This document shows positions 53,438 through 61,934 of a stretch of 64,000 nucleotides of DNA, piece after piece. The position numbers were made by a program, and so were the translations under genes. The stretch's first letter is position 1. The number at the start of each line of letters is the position of its first letter. Source of the DNA: Anaerosphaera multitolerans (GTDB lineage: Bacteria > Bacillota > Clostridia > Tissierellales > Peptoniphilaceae); assembly GCF_004006535.1 (NCBI RefSeq), contig NZ_RLIH01000002.1, positions 186,001 through 250,000 on the forward strand. The letters are read 5' to 3'. The notes beneath the pieces were generated by a model, which had not been told where the DNA came from, did not search any database, and saw nothing but the letters and a program-made list of their open reading frames with translations.

Positions 53438-54742
53438 ATGGATAAGAGGCAAAAAGCTTCATTAAAGTTTATTTTATTCAGTCTTTTCGGCATATTCATG
53501 TTTTTTATATCAATACAGATAGGCGACGTAAAAACAATTCCCATTGATCATTTGGTAAAAGCCATATTGCGTATTCCTTACTTTATGGAAGGTTATGGAC
53601 TGATAATAGTATTGTTTGGAACTTTGATGCCTTTTGTTTTAAAAACTTGGAATAAAAGCAATTTAAATAAAGTACTTTCAATATTGAACATTGCAGGATT
53701 AGTATTTGTAATAATGAGTATGTTTAAAATTGGTCCGGAAATAATTACACAGGAATCAATGGGACCCTATGTATTAAATAAAGTAGTAGTACCAGTAGTT
53801 TTAATTGTACCAGTTGGATCTGTATTCTTATCATTTTTAGTTTCCTATGGATTAATGGAATGTGTGGGAACTTTTATGGAGCCGATAATGAGACCGGTTT
53901 TTAAAACACCTGGTAGATCTGCAATTGATGCTGTAGCGTCCTTTGTAGGAAGCTATTCTCTGGCACTTTTAGTTACTAATAGAGTCTATAGAGAAAATAA
54001 ATATACCACTAAAGAAGCAGCTATAATTGCGACAGGATTTTCAACTGTTTCTGCGACTTTTATGATTATTACACTTAGTACTTTAGATTTAATGGAACAT
54101 TGGAATATGTTCTTTTGGACTTCTTTAATAATAACTTTTATTGCAACAGCAATAACAGCTAGATTGTATCCGCTTTCAAGAATGCCTGAAGATTATTTTA
54201 ATCCAGAAGGTGAAATAGAAGAAGCGGAACAAAAAAAGTTAAAAGGAAAAGAACTATTTGTACAAGCTTGGGATACCGGAGTTGAAAATGCAATGTATTC
54301 CGATTCTGTTTGGGATAATACAGTTTCAAATTTAAGAGATGGAGTAAAATTGGCATTGAATATAGGGCCTACTATGATGTCTATAGGAGTAATATCTTTA
54401 TTAATTGCACAATATACCGGTGTTTTTGACATTTTAGGATATATTTTCTATCCGATTACCGCACTTATGAGAGCTCCGGATCCACTATTGGTAGCTAAGG
54501 CATCTACAATAACTATTGCTGATATGTACGTTCCTGCAATTATATCTACAGCAGCGGGAATTCAAACAAAATTTATAATAGCAGTAGTTTGTATATCTGA
54601 GGTATTGTTCTTTTCAGCATCAATACCGTGTATTTTAGCTACTGATATTCCTATTAAAGTTAAGGATATAGTAATTATATGGTTTGAAAGAGTGGTTATA
54701 TCACTAATTTTAGTGATACCGATTGCAAAAATCTTTTTTTAA
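53438..54742 (+). CDS. YjiH-family membrane protein (nucleoside-recognition/Gate domain)
   Basis: A 434-residue integral membrane protein with about nine or ten hydrophobic segments, of the YjiH family with Gate (nucleoside recognition) domains. Recognisable parts are SFLVSYGLMECVGTFMEPIMRP, AIDAVASFVGSYSLALLVTNRVY and the C-terminal KASTITIADMYVPAIISTAAG region. Family function is unknown; it is often found in amino-acid or peptide utilisation clusters of Firmicutes. Here it sits between hutU and the antiporter-like genes, so it may take part in histidine transport. The frame opens at 53402; I take ATG 53438, just ahead of the first membrane helix, as start. Confidence 0.8.
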   Translation: MDKRQKASLKFILFSLFGIFMFFISIQIGDVKTIPIDHLVKAILRIPYFMEGYGLIIVLFGTLMPFVLKTWNKSNLNKVLSILNIAGLVFVIMSMFKIGPEIITQESMGPYVLNKVVVPVVLIVPVGSVFLSFLVSYGLMECVGTFMEPIMRPVFKTPGRSAIDAVASFVGSYSLALLVTNRVYRENKYTTKEAAIIATGFSTVSATFMIITLSTLDLMEHWNMFFWTSLIITFIATAITARLYPLSRMPEDYFNPEGEIEEAEQKKLKGKELFVQAWDTGVENAMYSDSVWDNTVSNLRDGVKLALNIGPTMMSIGVISLLIAQYTGVFDILGYIFYPITALMRAPDPLLVAKASTITIADMYVPAIISTAAGIQTKFIIAVVCISEVLFFSASIPCILATDIPIKVKDIVIIWFERVVISLILVIPIAKIFF

Positions 54743-54880
54743 GTAAAAAAATAAAAATTTAGTTAAAATGAAAATGTTGTGTAAAAGAGGAAAAGAGGAT
54801 AGATAGTTAGAAAACGTTACTACAAGGTTAATATTAAGGTTTAAAAATACATCTAAAAGATGAAATCTAGGAGGAGTAAT

Positions 54881-56188
54881 ATGATACTTTTAAACCCTGT
54901 AGTAATTTCTGTTTTAGTATTGTCAATTTTATGTTTGTTAAAACTTCCTGTATTTGCAGCACTTATAATAGCAGCTTTAACAGCTGGGCTTTCAGCAGGT
55001 CATGGCTTTGCAGATACAATGGTGGTTTTTATTAATGGAATGGGCGGGAATGCCAATACCGCTTTAAGTTACGTACTACTTGGTGCACTGGCCTACACTA
55101 TAAATAAAACCGGTGCGGCAGATATACTTGCAAGAAAAATAGGTACAATGGTAAAAGGAAATAAATTTGTTTTAGCCCTAATAATAATATTGGTATCTAT
55201 GGCATCGGGAACTATAATACCTGTTCACATTGCATTTATTCCAATATTAATACCTCCACTTTTATCTTTAATGAATAAGATGAAAATGGACAGGAGAATG
55301 GCTGCGATTTGTTTTGGATTTGGACTTAAAGCACCTTACATAACTATACCTATAGCCTATGGAGCAATTTTCCACGGAGTAATTAAAGACTCGGTAAATG
55401 CGGCTGGTCTTGCAATAGAATCTGATTTAATTTGGAAGACAAATTGGATGGCGGGAATTGCAATGTTTGTAGGTTTGATTTTAGGACTGCTTTATTACTC
55501 AAGAAATAGAGAGTATGAAGATAAATCTAATAAGGGCGAAGAAGAATTAAATAATGGCGAAACTATAGTTGTGGAGACAAAACACTGGCTGACTTTAGTT
55601 GCAGGAATAATAGCTTTAGTTGTACAGCTTTTAACGGATTCTCTTCCTTTGGGAGCTTTGGCTTCGTTGGTATTTCTTGTTCTTGTAAGAGTAATAAAGT
55701 GGCATGAAATTGAAGAAGTAATAAACGGTGGAATAGGTTTAATGGGTTTTATTGCCTTTGTAATGTTAATAGCATCGGGCTATGCAAATGTAATAATAGA
55801 ATCAGGTGCAGTAGAGGCTTTGGTTGAAGCCACATTTAGTATGCTTGGCGGTTCTAAGCTTGCAGGTGCTTTTATTATGTCCTTACTTGGTTTGTTAATT
55901 ACTATGGGTATAGGAACTTCCTTTGGTACAGTTCCAGTAATAGCTGCTATTTACGTACCACTGGCATTAAAACTTGGTTTTTCACCTGCGGCAATAGTAT
56001 TTATGGTTACAGTGGCAGCAGCACTTGGAGATGCCGGTTCACCTGCTTCAGATACAACGTTGGGACCTACATCGGGATTAAATGCAGACGGTCAACACGA
56101 TCACATTTGGGATACTTGTGTACCACAATTTATATTCTATGATATCCCCCTTTTAATTGTGGGAACTATTTGGCCGTTATTTTTATAA
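54881..56188 (+). CDS. Na+/H+ antiporter-family permease, copy 1 (putative histidine transporter)
   Basis: A 435-residue membrane protein with about eleven hydrophobic segments of the Na_H_antiporter type (NhaC superfamily, with the Na_H_antiport_2 N-terminal part). Conserved parts are LLKLPVFAALIIAALTAGLSAGHG, ASGTIIPVHIAFIPILIPPLL and GDAGSPASDTTLGPTSGLN. In several anaerobes such genes lie inside hut clusters and are annotated as antiporters, though a role as a histidine permease is more consistent with position (inference). AGGAGG precedes ATG 54881. The next gene is a near-identical copy. Confidence 0.82.
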   Translation: MILLNPVVISVLVLSILCLLKLPVFAALIIAALTAGLSAGHGFADTMVVFINGMGGNANTALSYVLLGALAYTINKTGAADILARKIGTMVKGNKFVLALIIILVSMASGTIIPVHIAFIPILIPPLLSLMNKMKMDRRMAAICFGFGLKAPYITIPIAYGAIFHGVIKDSVNAAGLAIESDLIWKTNWMAGIAMFVGLILGLLYYSRNREYEDKSNKGEEELNNGETIVVETKHWLTLVAGIIALVVQLLTDSLPLGALASLVFLVLVRVIKWHEIEEVINGGIGLMGFIAFVMLIASGYANVIIESGAVEALVEATFSMLGGSKLAGAFIMSLLGLLITMGIGTSFGTVPVIAAIYVPLALKLGFSPAAIVFMVTVAAALGDAGSPASDTTLGPTSGLNADGQHDHIWDTCVPQFIFYDIPLLIVGTIWPLFL

Positions 56189-56268
56189 AAATTCATTAAT
56201 TAATAATAAACAACAATCATATTTAGAAGATACTAAAATATTCCTCTTAAAAATTTAAGGAGGGTATG

Positions 56269-57579
56269 ATGATACTTTTAAATCCAGTAGTAATATCGGT
56301 ATTGGTATTAGCAATACTTTGTTTGTTAAAACTTCCAGTATTTGCAGCACTTATAATAGCAGCTTTAACAGCTGGACTTTCAGCAGGACATGGTTTTGCA
56401 GATACAATGGTAACTTTTGTTGGTGGAATGGGTGGGAATGCCAATACCGCTTTAAGTTACGTGCTACTTGGTGCACTGGCCTACACTATAAATAAAACCG
56501 GTGCGGCAGACATACTTGCAAGAAAAATAGGTACAATGATAAAGGGAAATAAATTTATACTTTGTATAATTATAATATTGGTATCTATGGCATCAGGTAC
56601 AATAATTCCTGTTCATATTGCATTTATTCCAATATTAATACCTCCACTTTTATCTTTAATGAATAAGATGAAAATGGATAGGCGAATGGCGGCTATTTGT
56701 TTTGGATTTGGTTTAAAAGCACCTTACATAACTATACCTATAGCCTATGGAGCAATTTTCCACGGAGTAATTAAAGACTCGGTAAATGCGGCGGGTTTGG
56801 CAATAGAATCTGATTTAATTTGGAAGACAAATTGGATGGCAGGAATTGCAATGTTTGTAGGTTTGATTTTAGGACTGCTTTATTACTCAAGAGATAGAAA
56901 TTATGAAGATGTGAAGAGCCATGCAGCAGGAGATGATTTAGATAACGGAGAGCCTATAGTTGTTGAAACAAAACATTGGTTGACTTTAGTTGCCGGAATT
57001 ATAGCTTTAGTAGTCCAGCTACTAACAGATTCACTTCCGTTAGGGGCTCTTGCTTCACTTACTTTTCTTGTAATAACAAGAGTAATAAGGTGGGGAGAAA
57101 TTGAAGAAGTAATAAATGGCGGAATAGGGCTAATGGGCTTTATTGCCTTTGTAATGTTAATAGCATCAGGCTATGCAAATGTCATAATAGAGTCGGGAGC
57201 AGTTGAATCATTAGTGGAAGCAGCCTTTAGTGTACTTGGTGGCTCTAAACTGGCAGGATCTTTTGTAATGATATTATTGGGACTGTTGATTACAATGGGA
57301 ATAGGAACATCTTTTGGGACAGTGCCTGTAATAGCGGCAATATATGTGCCGTTGGCGTTAAAACTTGGTTTTTCGCCGGCAGCAATAGTATTTATGGTAG
57401 CCGTGGCAGCAGCTCTTGGAGATGCCGGTTCCCCTGCTTCAGATACAACGTTGGGACCTACATCGGGCTTAAATGCAGACGGTCAACACGACCACATTTG
57501 GGATACATGTGTGCCTCAATTTATATTTTATGATATACCCCTTATGATAGTTGGAACTATTTGGCCACTATTCCTGTAA
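56269..57579 (+). CDS. Na+/H+ antiporter-family permease, copy 2 (putative histidine transporter)
   Basis: A 436-residue close copy of the preceding permease. The two proteins are nearly identical from the N-terminus to residue 210, differ mainly in the hydrophilic loop around 212-228 (NREYEDKSNKGEE in copy 1, DRNYEDVKSHAAG in copy 2) and match again to the C-terminus, including GDAGSPASDTTLGPTSGLN and HDHIWDTCVPQFIFYDIPL. Codon-level differences are scattered, so the duplication is not brand new. AAGGAGG with two consecutive ATGs; 56269 matches the start of copy 1. Confidence 0.82.
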   Translation: MILLNPVVISVLVLAILCLLKLPVFAALIIAALTAGLSAGHGFADTMVTFVGGMGGNANTALSYVLLGALAYTINKTGAADILARKIGTMIKGNKFILCIIIILVSMASGTIIPVHIAFIPILIPPLLSLMNKMKMDRRMAAICFGFGLKAPYITIPIAYGAIFHGVIKDSVNAAGLAIESDLIWKTNWMAGIAMFVGLILGLLYYSRDRNYEDVKSHAAGDDLDNGEPIVVETKHWLTLVAGIIALVVQLLTDSLPLGALASLTFLVITRVIRWGEIEEVINGGIGLMGFIAFVMLIASGYANVIIESGAVESLVEAAFSVLGGSKLAGSFVMILLGLLITMGIGTSFGTVPVIAAIYVPLALKLGFSPAAIVFMVAVAAALGDAGSPASDTTLGPTSGLNADGQHDHIWDTCVPQFIFYDIPLMIVGTIWPLFL

Positions 57580-57597
57580 AAGAACAAAGGAGGATTT

Positions 57598-58818
57598 ATG
57601 AGTTATATACTTTTAAAAAACTGTAGAGAACTTTTAACAGTGAGAGAAGATGCTAAGGATTTAATAGGTTTATTGAAAAATAAGTCATTACTGATAGAAG
57701 ATGAAAACATTAAGAAAATAGATGATTATGAAAATATAATTCAAGACATAGGTGATGAAGAATATAGGGAGATTGACTGCAGTGATAAAGTTGTAATGCC
57801 GGGATATGTAGACAGTCATACTCATTTAATATTTGGGAAGAGCAGAGTTGATGAATATGTAGCATCTCTAACTATGAATTCAGAGGAAGTAAAGAAAACA
57901 GTGGGAAGAGTAGGACTTGCATCTTCAATATATTCCACTAAAAACGCCACTGATGAAGAACTTGTAGAATCCTCCTTAATAAAACTTAATAGAATGTTGG
58001 AAAGCGGAACGACAACTGTGGAAATAAAGTCAGGCTACGGTATAGATAAAGATGTTGAACTTAGACAACTTAGACTTTTAAATAAAGTTAGAGAAAAAAC
58101 ACCTCAGACCATATTTTCAACTTACCTAGGTGCTCATTATTATGATGAAAAAATGGGAAAAGAAAAGTATATTGATTTTATGATTAAAGAAGTAATGCCT
58201 ATAGTGAAAGAGGAAAAATTAGCCCAATTCTCAGATGTATGGATTGATGACGGATATTATACTGCAAAAGAAGCCGAGAAAATTTTAACTGCAGGAATGG
58301 ATTTTGGTATGGTACCTTCAATGCATACTGAATGTTATTCTGCCATAGGCGGGGTAAAGTTAGCTGTTGAAATTGATGCTGCAAATGCAGGTCATTTAAA
58401 TTATTTAACATTGGATGATACTAAGCTTTTAGCTAACTCCAACGTAGTGGGAATATTAATTCCGGGTACTGATTTTTCTGTAAAGCATCCAAGGCCTTTT
58501 AATCCAAGACCGATGATTGAAGAGGGGATGAAAATAGCAATAGCAACTAATTTAAATCCCGGTAATTGGGTTGAATCAATGCAATTTGCTATGGCTCTTG
58601 CCTGTAGGAATCATGGTATGACAGAGAAAGAGGCGTTAAGAGCCGCAACTTTAGGAGGAGCTCAGGCTCTTAGGATTGATGATAAAGTGGGTTCTCTGGA
58701 AGAGGGGAAAATTGCCGATATTCAAATCGTAAACAGTGACAGCTATAAAAATTGTGTCTATAAACTGGCTGTAAATGAAGTTGAGAGTATAATTAAAAAT
58801 GGAGAAGTAATTTTTTAA
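57598..58818 (+). CDS. hutI: Imidazolonepropionase
   Basis: A 406-residue HutI, an amidohydrolase-superfamily enzyme that opens the ring of 4-imidazolone-5-propionate to N-formimino-L-glutamate, third step of histidine degradation. The metal motif DSHTHLIFG is at residues 72-80, and further ligands lie in YLGAHYYDE, SMHTECYSAIGG and IPGTDFS. AAAGGAGGA precedes the ATG, 18 bases after the permease gene. The C-terminal GKIADIQIV motif is typical of cyclic amidohydrolases. Confidence 0.95.
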   Translation: MSYILLKNCRELLTVREDAKDLIGLLKNKSLLIEDENIKKIDDYENIIQDIGDEEYREIDCSDKVVMPGYVDSHTHLIFGKSRVDEYVASLTMNSEEVKKTVGRVGLASSIYSTKNATDEELVESSLIKLNRMLESGTTTVEIKSGYGIDKDVELRQLRLLNKVREKTPQTIFSTYLGAHYYDEKMGKEKYIDFMIKEVMPIVKEEKLAQFSDVWIDDGYYTAKEAEKILTAGMDFGMVPSMHTECYSAIGGVKLAVEIDAANAGHLNYLTLDDTKLLANSNVVGILIPGTDFSVKHPRPFNPRPMIEEGMKIAIATNLNPGNWVESMQFAMALACRNHGMTEKEALRAATLGGAQALRIDDKVGSLEEGKIADIQIVNSDSYKNCVYKLAVNEVESIIKNGEVIF

Positions 58819-58842
58819 TCTTATTTGTAGAGGTGAATAAAT

Positions 58843-60009
58843 TTGAAATTAGAAGAAAAATTAATTAACAGCATTGAAAAGTATAGGGAAGAAGCTTTTG
58901 CTTTAAATGAGTATCTGTTTAATAATCCGGAACTTCCCGGAGAAGAATACGGCTCATGCAAAAAGATTGTAGAGGTCTTAAATAAGTATGGAATAAAAGC
59001 GGAGGAGAATTTTTTTGACATTGAAACTGCCTTTTTTGGGAAAGTAGTTGAAAAGGAAAATTCAAAAGTAAATATTGCCCTACTCACTGAGTATGATGCA
59101 CTTCCCGAAATAGGGCATGCTTGTGGTCATTCTGCAAGTGCAGCTATTTCAGTTTTGGCAGCTTTAATTTTAAAGGACAATGAAGACTTAATAGATTTTA
59201 ATATTGATATAATAGGTACTCCTGATGAAGAGGACAAGGGAATGAAAATTCCAATGGCCGATGGTGGTGTTTTTGATAAGTATGATTGTGCAATAATGGT
59301 GCATCTTGCAACTAAAAACAGTCCTAATGGAAGATTCTTGGCCTTTGAGACCTATGAGTTTGAATTTACAGGAAAGCCATCGCATGCTGCTGCAAGTCCT
59401 TGGGAGGGAAGATCTGCTCTTGATGGATTAATGCTTAGTATTCATGCTTTTGACATGATTAGAAAATGTGCTAAACCACAGACTATTATTGAAGGATTTA
59501 TTCAGGAAGGCGGAAAGGCTACAAATATAATTCCTGAAAAAGCTAAGGGCAAGTATACTTTTAGATCAAATTCAGCAAGTTATGTGGAAAATGAAATATT
59601 TCCATGGGTAAAAAATGCAGTGGAAGGTTGTGCCATGGCAACTCAGACTAAAGTGGAAATAAAACCTTTCGGCTATCCTTTTAGAGATATGAAGTATCTT
59701 GAAAGCGGTACACAAGTTATTGCCGATGTAATGAAAGATTATAAGATGGATTATGAAATTATTGAAAAGGGAGATGGATCATCGGATATTGGAAACGTAA
59801 GCTATCGATGTCCTGCCTTTCATCCTTATGTTGCATTGACAGATGAAGATATATCACTTCATACTAAGGAGTTTGCCGATTTGGTAATTTCAGAAAAATC
59901 AAAGCCGTGTATTGAGAATGGGACAATTATAATATTGGGATTTTTGGCAAGATTAATGGAAGATTCCAATATATTAGAGAGTATAAAAGAAGAATTTAAT
60001 AATAATTGA
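58843..60009 (+). CDS. M20-family peptidase, Acy1L2/AbgB type (putative histidyl-dipeptidase)
   Basis: A 388-residue zinc amidohydrolase of the M20 Acy1L2 group, which includes AbgB and mammalian PM20D2 (a beta-alanyl-lysine dipeptidase). The signature EYDALPEIGHACGH is at residues 83-96, with GTPDEED supplying the catalytic glutamate and further histidines in MVHLAT and GKPSHAAASPWEGRSALD. Position inside a hut operon, next to a class III aminotransferase, suggests it releases histidine from a peptide or acyl derivative, for example carnosine; this is inference. The start is TTG behind GAGGTGA. A second copy begins at 63903. Confidence 0.85.
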   Translation: MKLEEKLINSIEKYREEAFALNEYLFNNPELPGEEYGSCKKIVEVLNKYGIKAEENFFDIETAFFGKVVEKENSKVNIALLTEYDALPEIGHACGHSASAAISVLAALILKDNEDLIDFNIDIIGTPDEEDKGMKIPMADGGVFDKYDCAIMVHLATKNSPNGRFLAFETYEFEFTGKPSHAAASPWEGRSALDGLMLSIHAFDMIRKCAKPQTIIEGFIQEGGKATNIIPEKAKGKYTFRSNSASYVENEIFPWVKNAVEGCAMATQTKVEIKPFGYPFRDMKYLESGTQVIADVMKDYKMDYEIIEKGDGSSDIGNVSYRCPAFHPYVALTDEDISLHTKEFADLVISEKSKPCIENGTIIILGFLARLMEDSNILESIKEEFNNN

Positions 60010-60022
60010 AAGGTAGGTTTAA

Positions 60023-60577
60023 ATGGACTATAAAGAGATTTTTGATTTAATCTTAGATGAAAATAACTTTACTGTAGGTGGAGGTTCTTCATCGGCTATT
60101 GCAGGAGCAATGGGCTGTGGATTAATGGGAATGGTTGTAAATCTTTCCAAGAGTAAAGATTATGGTTATAGTGATAAAGAGTATGACGATATGCTAGAAG
60201 AGTTAAATGACCTAAAGACAAAACTACTTAAGGGAAGTGTGGAGGACAATAAGGCTTACTTACTTATAAGAGATGCTTATAAGCTTCCTAAAAGTACAGA
60301 GGAGGAAAAAGAAGCGAGAAAAAAAGCTATTCAAAATGCTGGAATAGAAGCGGCAAAAGTACCTTTATCAAACGCTATGTTAAATAAAAGAGTAAATGAA
60401 ATTGGTATGAGTTTATTAGATAAATCTAATCCCGCATGTATTACTGATTTGCAAGCCGGTATTGACTTTTCAAAGGTCGGCATAGATGCCGGACGTGCAA
60501 ATGTGGAGGCGAATTTACCTCTTATAAAAGATCAGAATATAGTTGATGATTTTAATAGTAAGATTGAAAATTTATAG
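60023..60577 (+). CDS. fchA: Cyclodeaminase/cyclohydrolase (FchA-like)
   Basis: A 184-residue protein of the formiminotransferase-cyclodeaminase C-terminal family. It would convert 5-formimino-tetrahydrofolate to 5,10-methenyl-tetrahydrofolate with loss of ammonia, or hydrolyse methenyl-tetrahydrofolate. Characteristic features are the N-terminal VGGGSSSAIAGAMGCGLMGMVVNLS, a glycine-rich folate-binding helix, and the C-terminal NPACITDLQAGIDF. The formiminotransferase partner, which would load the formimino group of formiminoglutamate on folate, is not in the window. The gene lies between the M20 peptidase and the aminotransferase. Confidence 0.9.
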   Translation: MDYKEIFDLILDENNFTVGGGSSSAIAGAMGCGLMGMVVNLSKSKDYGYSDKEYDDMLEELNDLKTKLLKGSVEDNKAYLLIRDAYKLPKSTEEEKEARKKAIQNAGIEAAKVPLSNAMLNKRVNEIGMSLLDKSNPACITDLQAGIDFSKVGIDAGRANVEANLPLIKDQNIVDDFNSKIENL

Positions 60578-60588
60578 AAGGGTAAATT

Positions 60589-61929
60589 ATGAATAAAACA
60601 AATCAACTGTTAATAGACCTTGATGAAGAGTATATTGCAAAATGTACCAGGGCTCCATATTTTCCTATTGTGGCAAAGAGAGCAAAAGGGGTAATAGTTG
60701 AAGATGTGGAAGGCAGAGAATATATTGATTTAATAAGTTCGGCCTGTGTGCTAAACACCGGTTATAATCACGATGAAGTAGTTAAGTCAGTAAAAGAACA
60801 GATTGATAAATATATACACTTCGCCAATGATTATTTTTATACTGAACCCCAAATACAGCTTTCAAAGGAGCTAGTAGAAATAACTCCTGGAGAATTTAAG
60901 AAAAAAGTAATCTTTGGTTTTTCAGGTTCCGATTCAATAGATTCGGCTATAAAAGCTGCAAGGGCCTATACCGGTAGAAGTAAGATTATCTCTTTTATAG
61001 GTTCTTATCATGGTTCCACTTATGGTGCTATTTCTATAAGTGCTATTGACTTAAACATGAAGCGAAAGATAGGTCCTCTCCTTCCGGAAGTTTTTCATTT
61101 AAAATATCCCTTGTCAACTGAAATGAAAGATTTTGAAAGTGAAGAAGACTTTAGTAAAAGAAAATTTTTGGAATTTGAAGAGAACTTTAAATACTATATA
61201 CCTGCTGAAGAAGTTGCGGCTGTTTTTATAGAACCGATTATTGGGGATTTAGGACTTATAGCACCACCTAAAATTTTCATGAAACTTTTAAGAAAATTTT
61301 GCGATGAGAATGGAATTTTATTAGTAGCAGATGAAATTCAACAAGGTTTTGGTAGAACCGGTAAGTGGTTTAGTATTGAACATTTTGAAGTAGTGCCTGA
61401 TTTAGTAGTTATGGGAAAAGCTATGGCCTCAGGTTTTCCAATGAGTGCGGTTGTGGGAAGGGAAGAGGTAATTGATTCTATAGCAATGCCAGGACAACTT
61501 TTTACATTGCAGGGTAATGCTGTAACTGCAGCTGCGGCTCTAAGTACAATAAAGGTAATTAGAGAGGAAAATTTGTTAAAAAGAGCTACAGATGTGGGAA
61601 GTTATATAGTAAAAAGATTTAATGATATAGCAAAAAACACTTCAATTATCAAAGACATTAGAGGATGGGGTCTAACGATTGGAGTGGAATTATTTGATGA
61701 GAAGAAAATAATACCGTCTGTAAACCTTGTAAAGAAAATTTGTTATAGATGTTTTGAGAAGGGTTTAATTTTAATTTATTTAGGTGGAAATACTTTAAGA
61801 GTACAGCCTCCTTTAATTATCAGTGATTTGGAAATAAAGGAAGCTATGGATAAAATAGAAGAGGTTTTTAGAGAATATGAACAGGGAGAAATACCTGATT
61901 CAATATTAAATGAAATAAAGGGTTGGTGA
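60589..61929 (+). CDS. Class III PLP-dependent aminotransferase (GabT-like, possible beta-alanine transaminase)
   Basis: A 446-residue class III aminotransferase with PLP lysine K277 in VVMGKAMASGFPMSA and the aspartate in ADEIQQGFGRTG (247-258). GSYHGSTYGA holds aromatic residues over the PLP ring. The usual GSEANE motif reads GSDSIDSA (113-120), so the glutamate next to the cofactor site is replaced by aspartate and serine. Class III enzymes act on omega-amino groups such as 4-aminobutyrate, beta-alanine or ornithine. Histidine breakdown needs no such step; together with the M20 peptidase the best fit is removal of beta-alanine from a beta-alanyl-histidine peptide. This substrate is inferred. 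Confidence 0.85.
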   Translation: MNKTNQLLIDLDEEYIAKCTRAPYFPIVAKRAKGVIVEDVEGREYIDLISSACVLNTGYNHDEVVKSVKEQIDKYIHFANDYFYTEPQIQLSKELVEITPGEFKKKVIFGFSGSDSIDSAIKAARAYTGRSKIISFIGSYHGSTYGAISISAIDLNMKRKIGPLLPEVFHLKYPLSTEMKDFESEEDFSKRKFLEFEENFKYYIPAEEVAAVFIEPIIGDLGLIAPPKIFMKLLRKFCDENGILLVADEIQQGFGRTGKWFSIEHFEVVPDLVVMGKAMASGFPMSAVVGREEVIDSIAMPGQLFTLQGNAVTAAAALSTIKVIREENLLKRATDVGSYIVKRFNDIAKNTSIIKDIRGWGLTIGVELFDEKKIIPSVNLVKKICYRCFEKGLILIYLGGNTLRVQPPLIISDLEIKEAMDKIEEVFREYEQGEIPDSILNEIKGW

Positions 61930-61934
61930 CTGAA

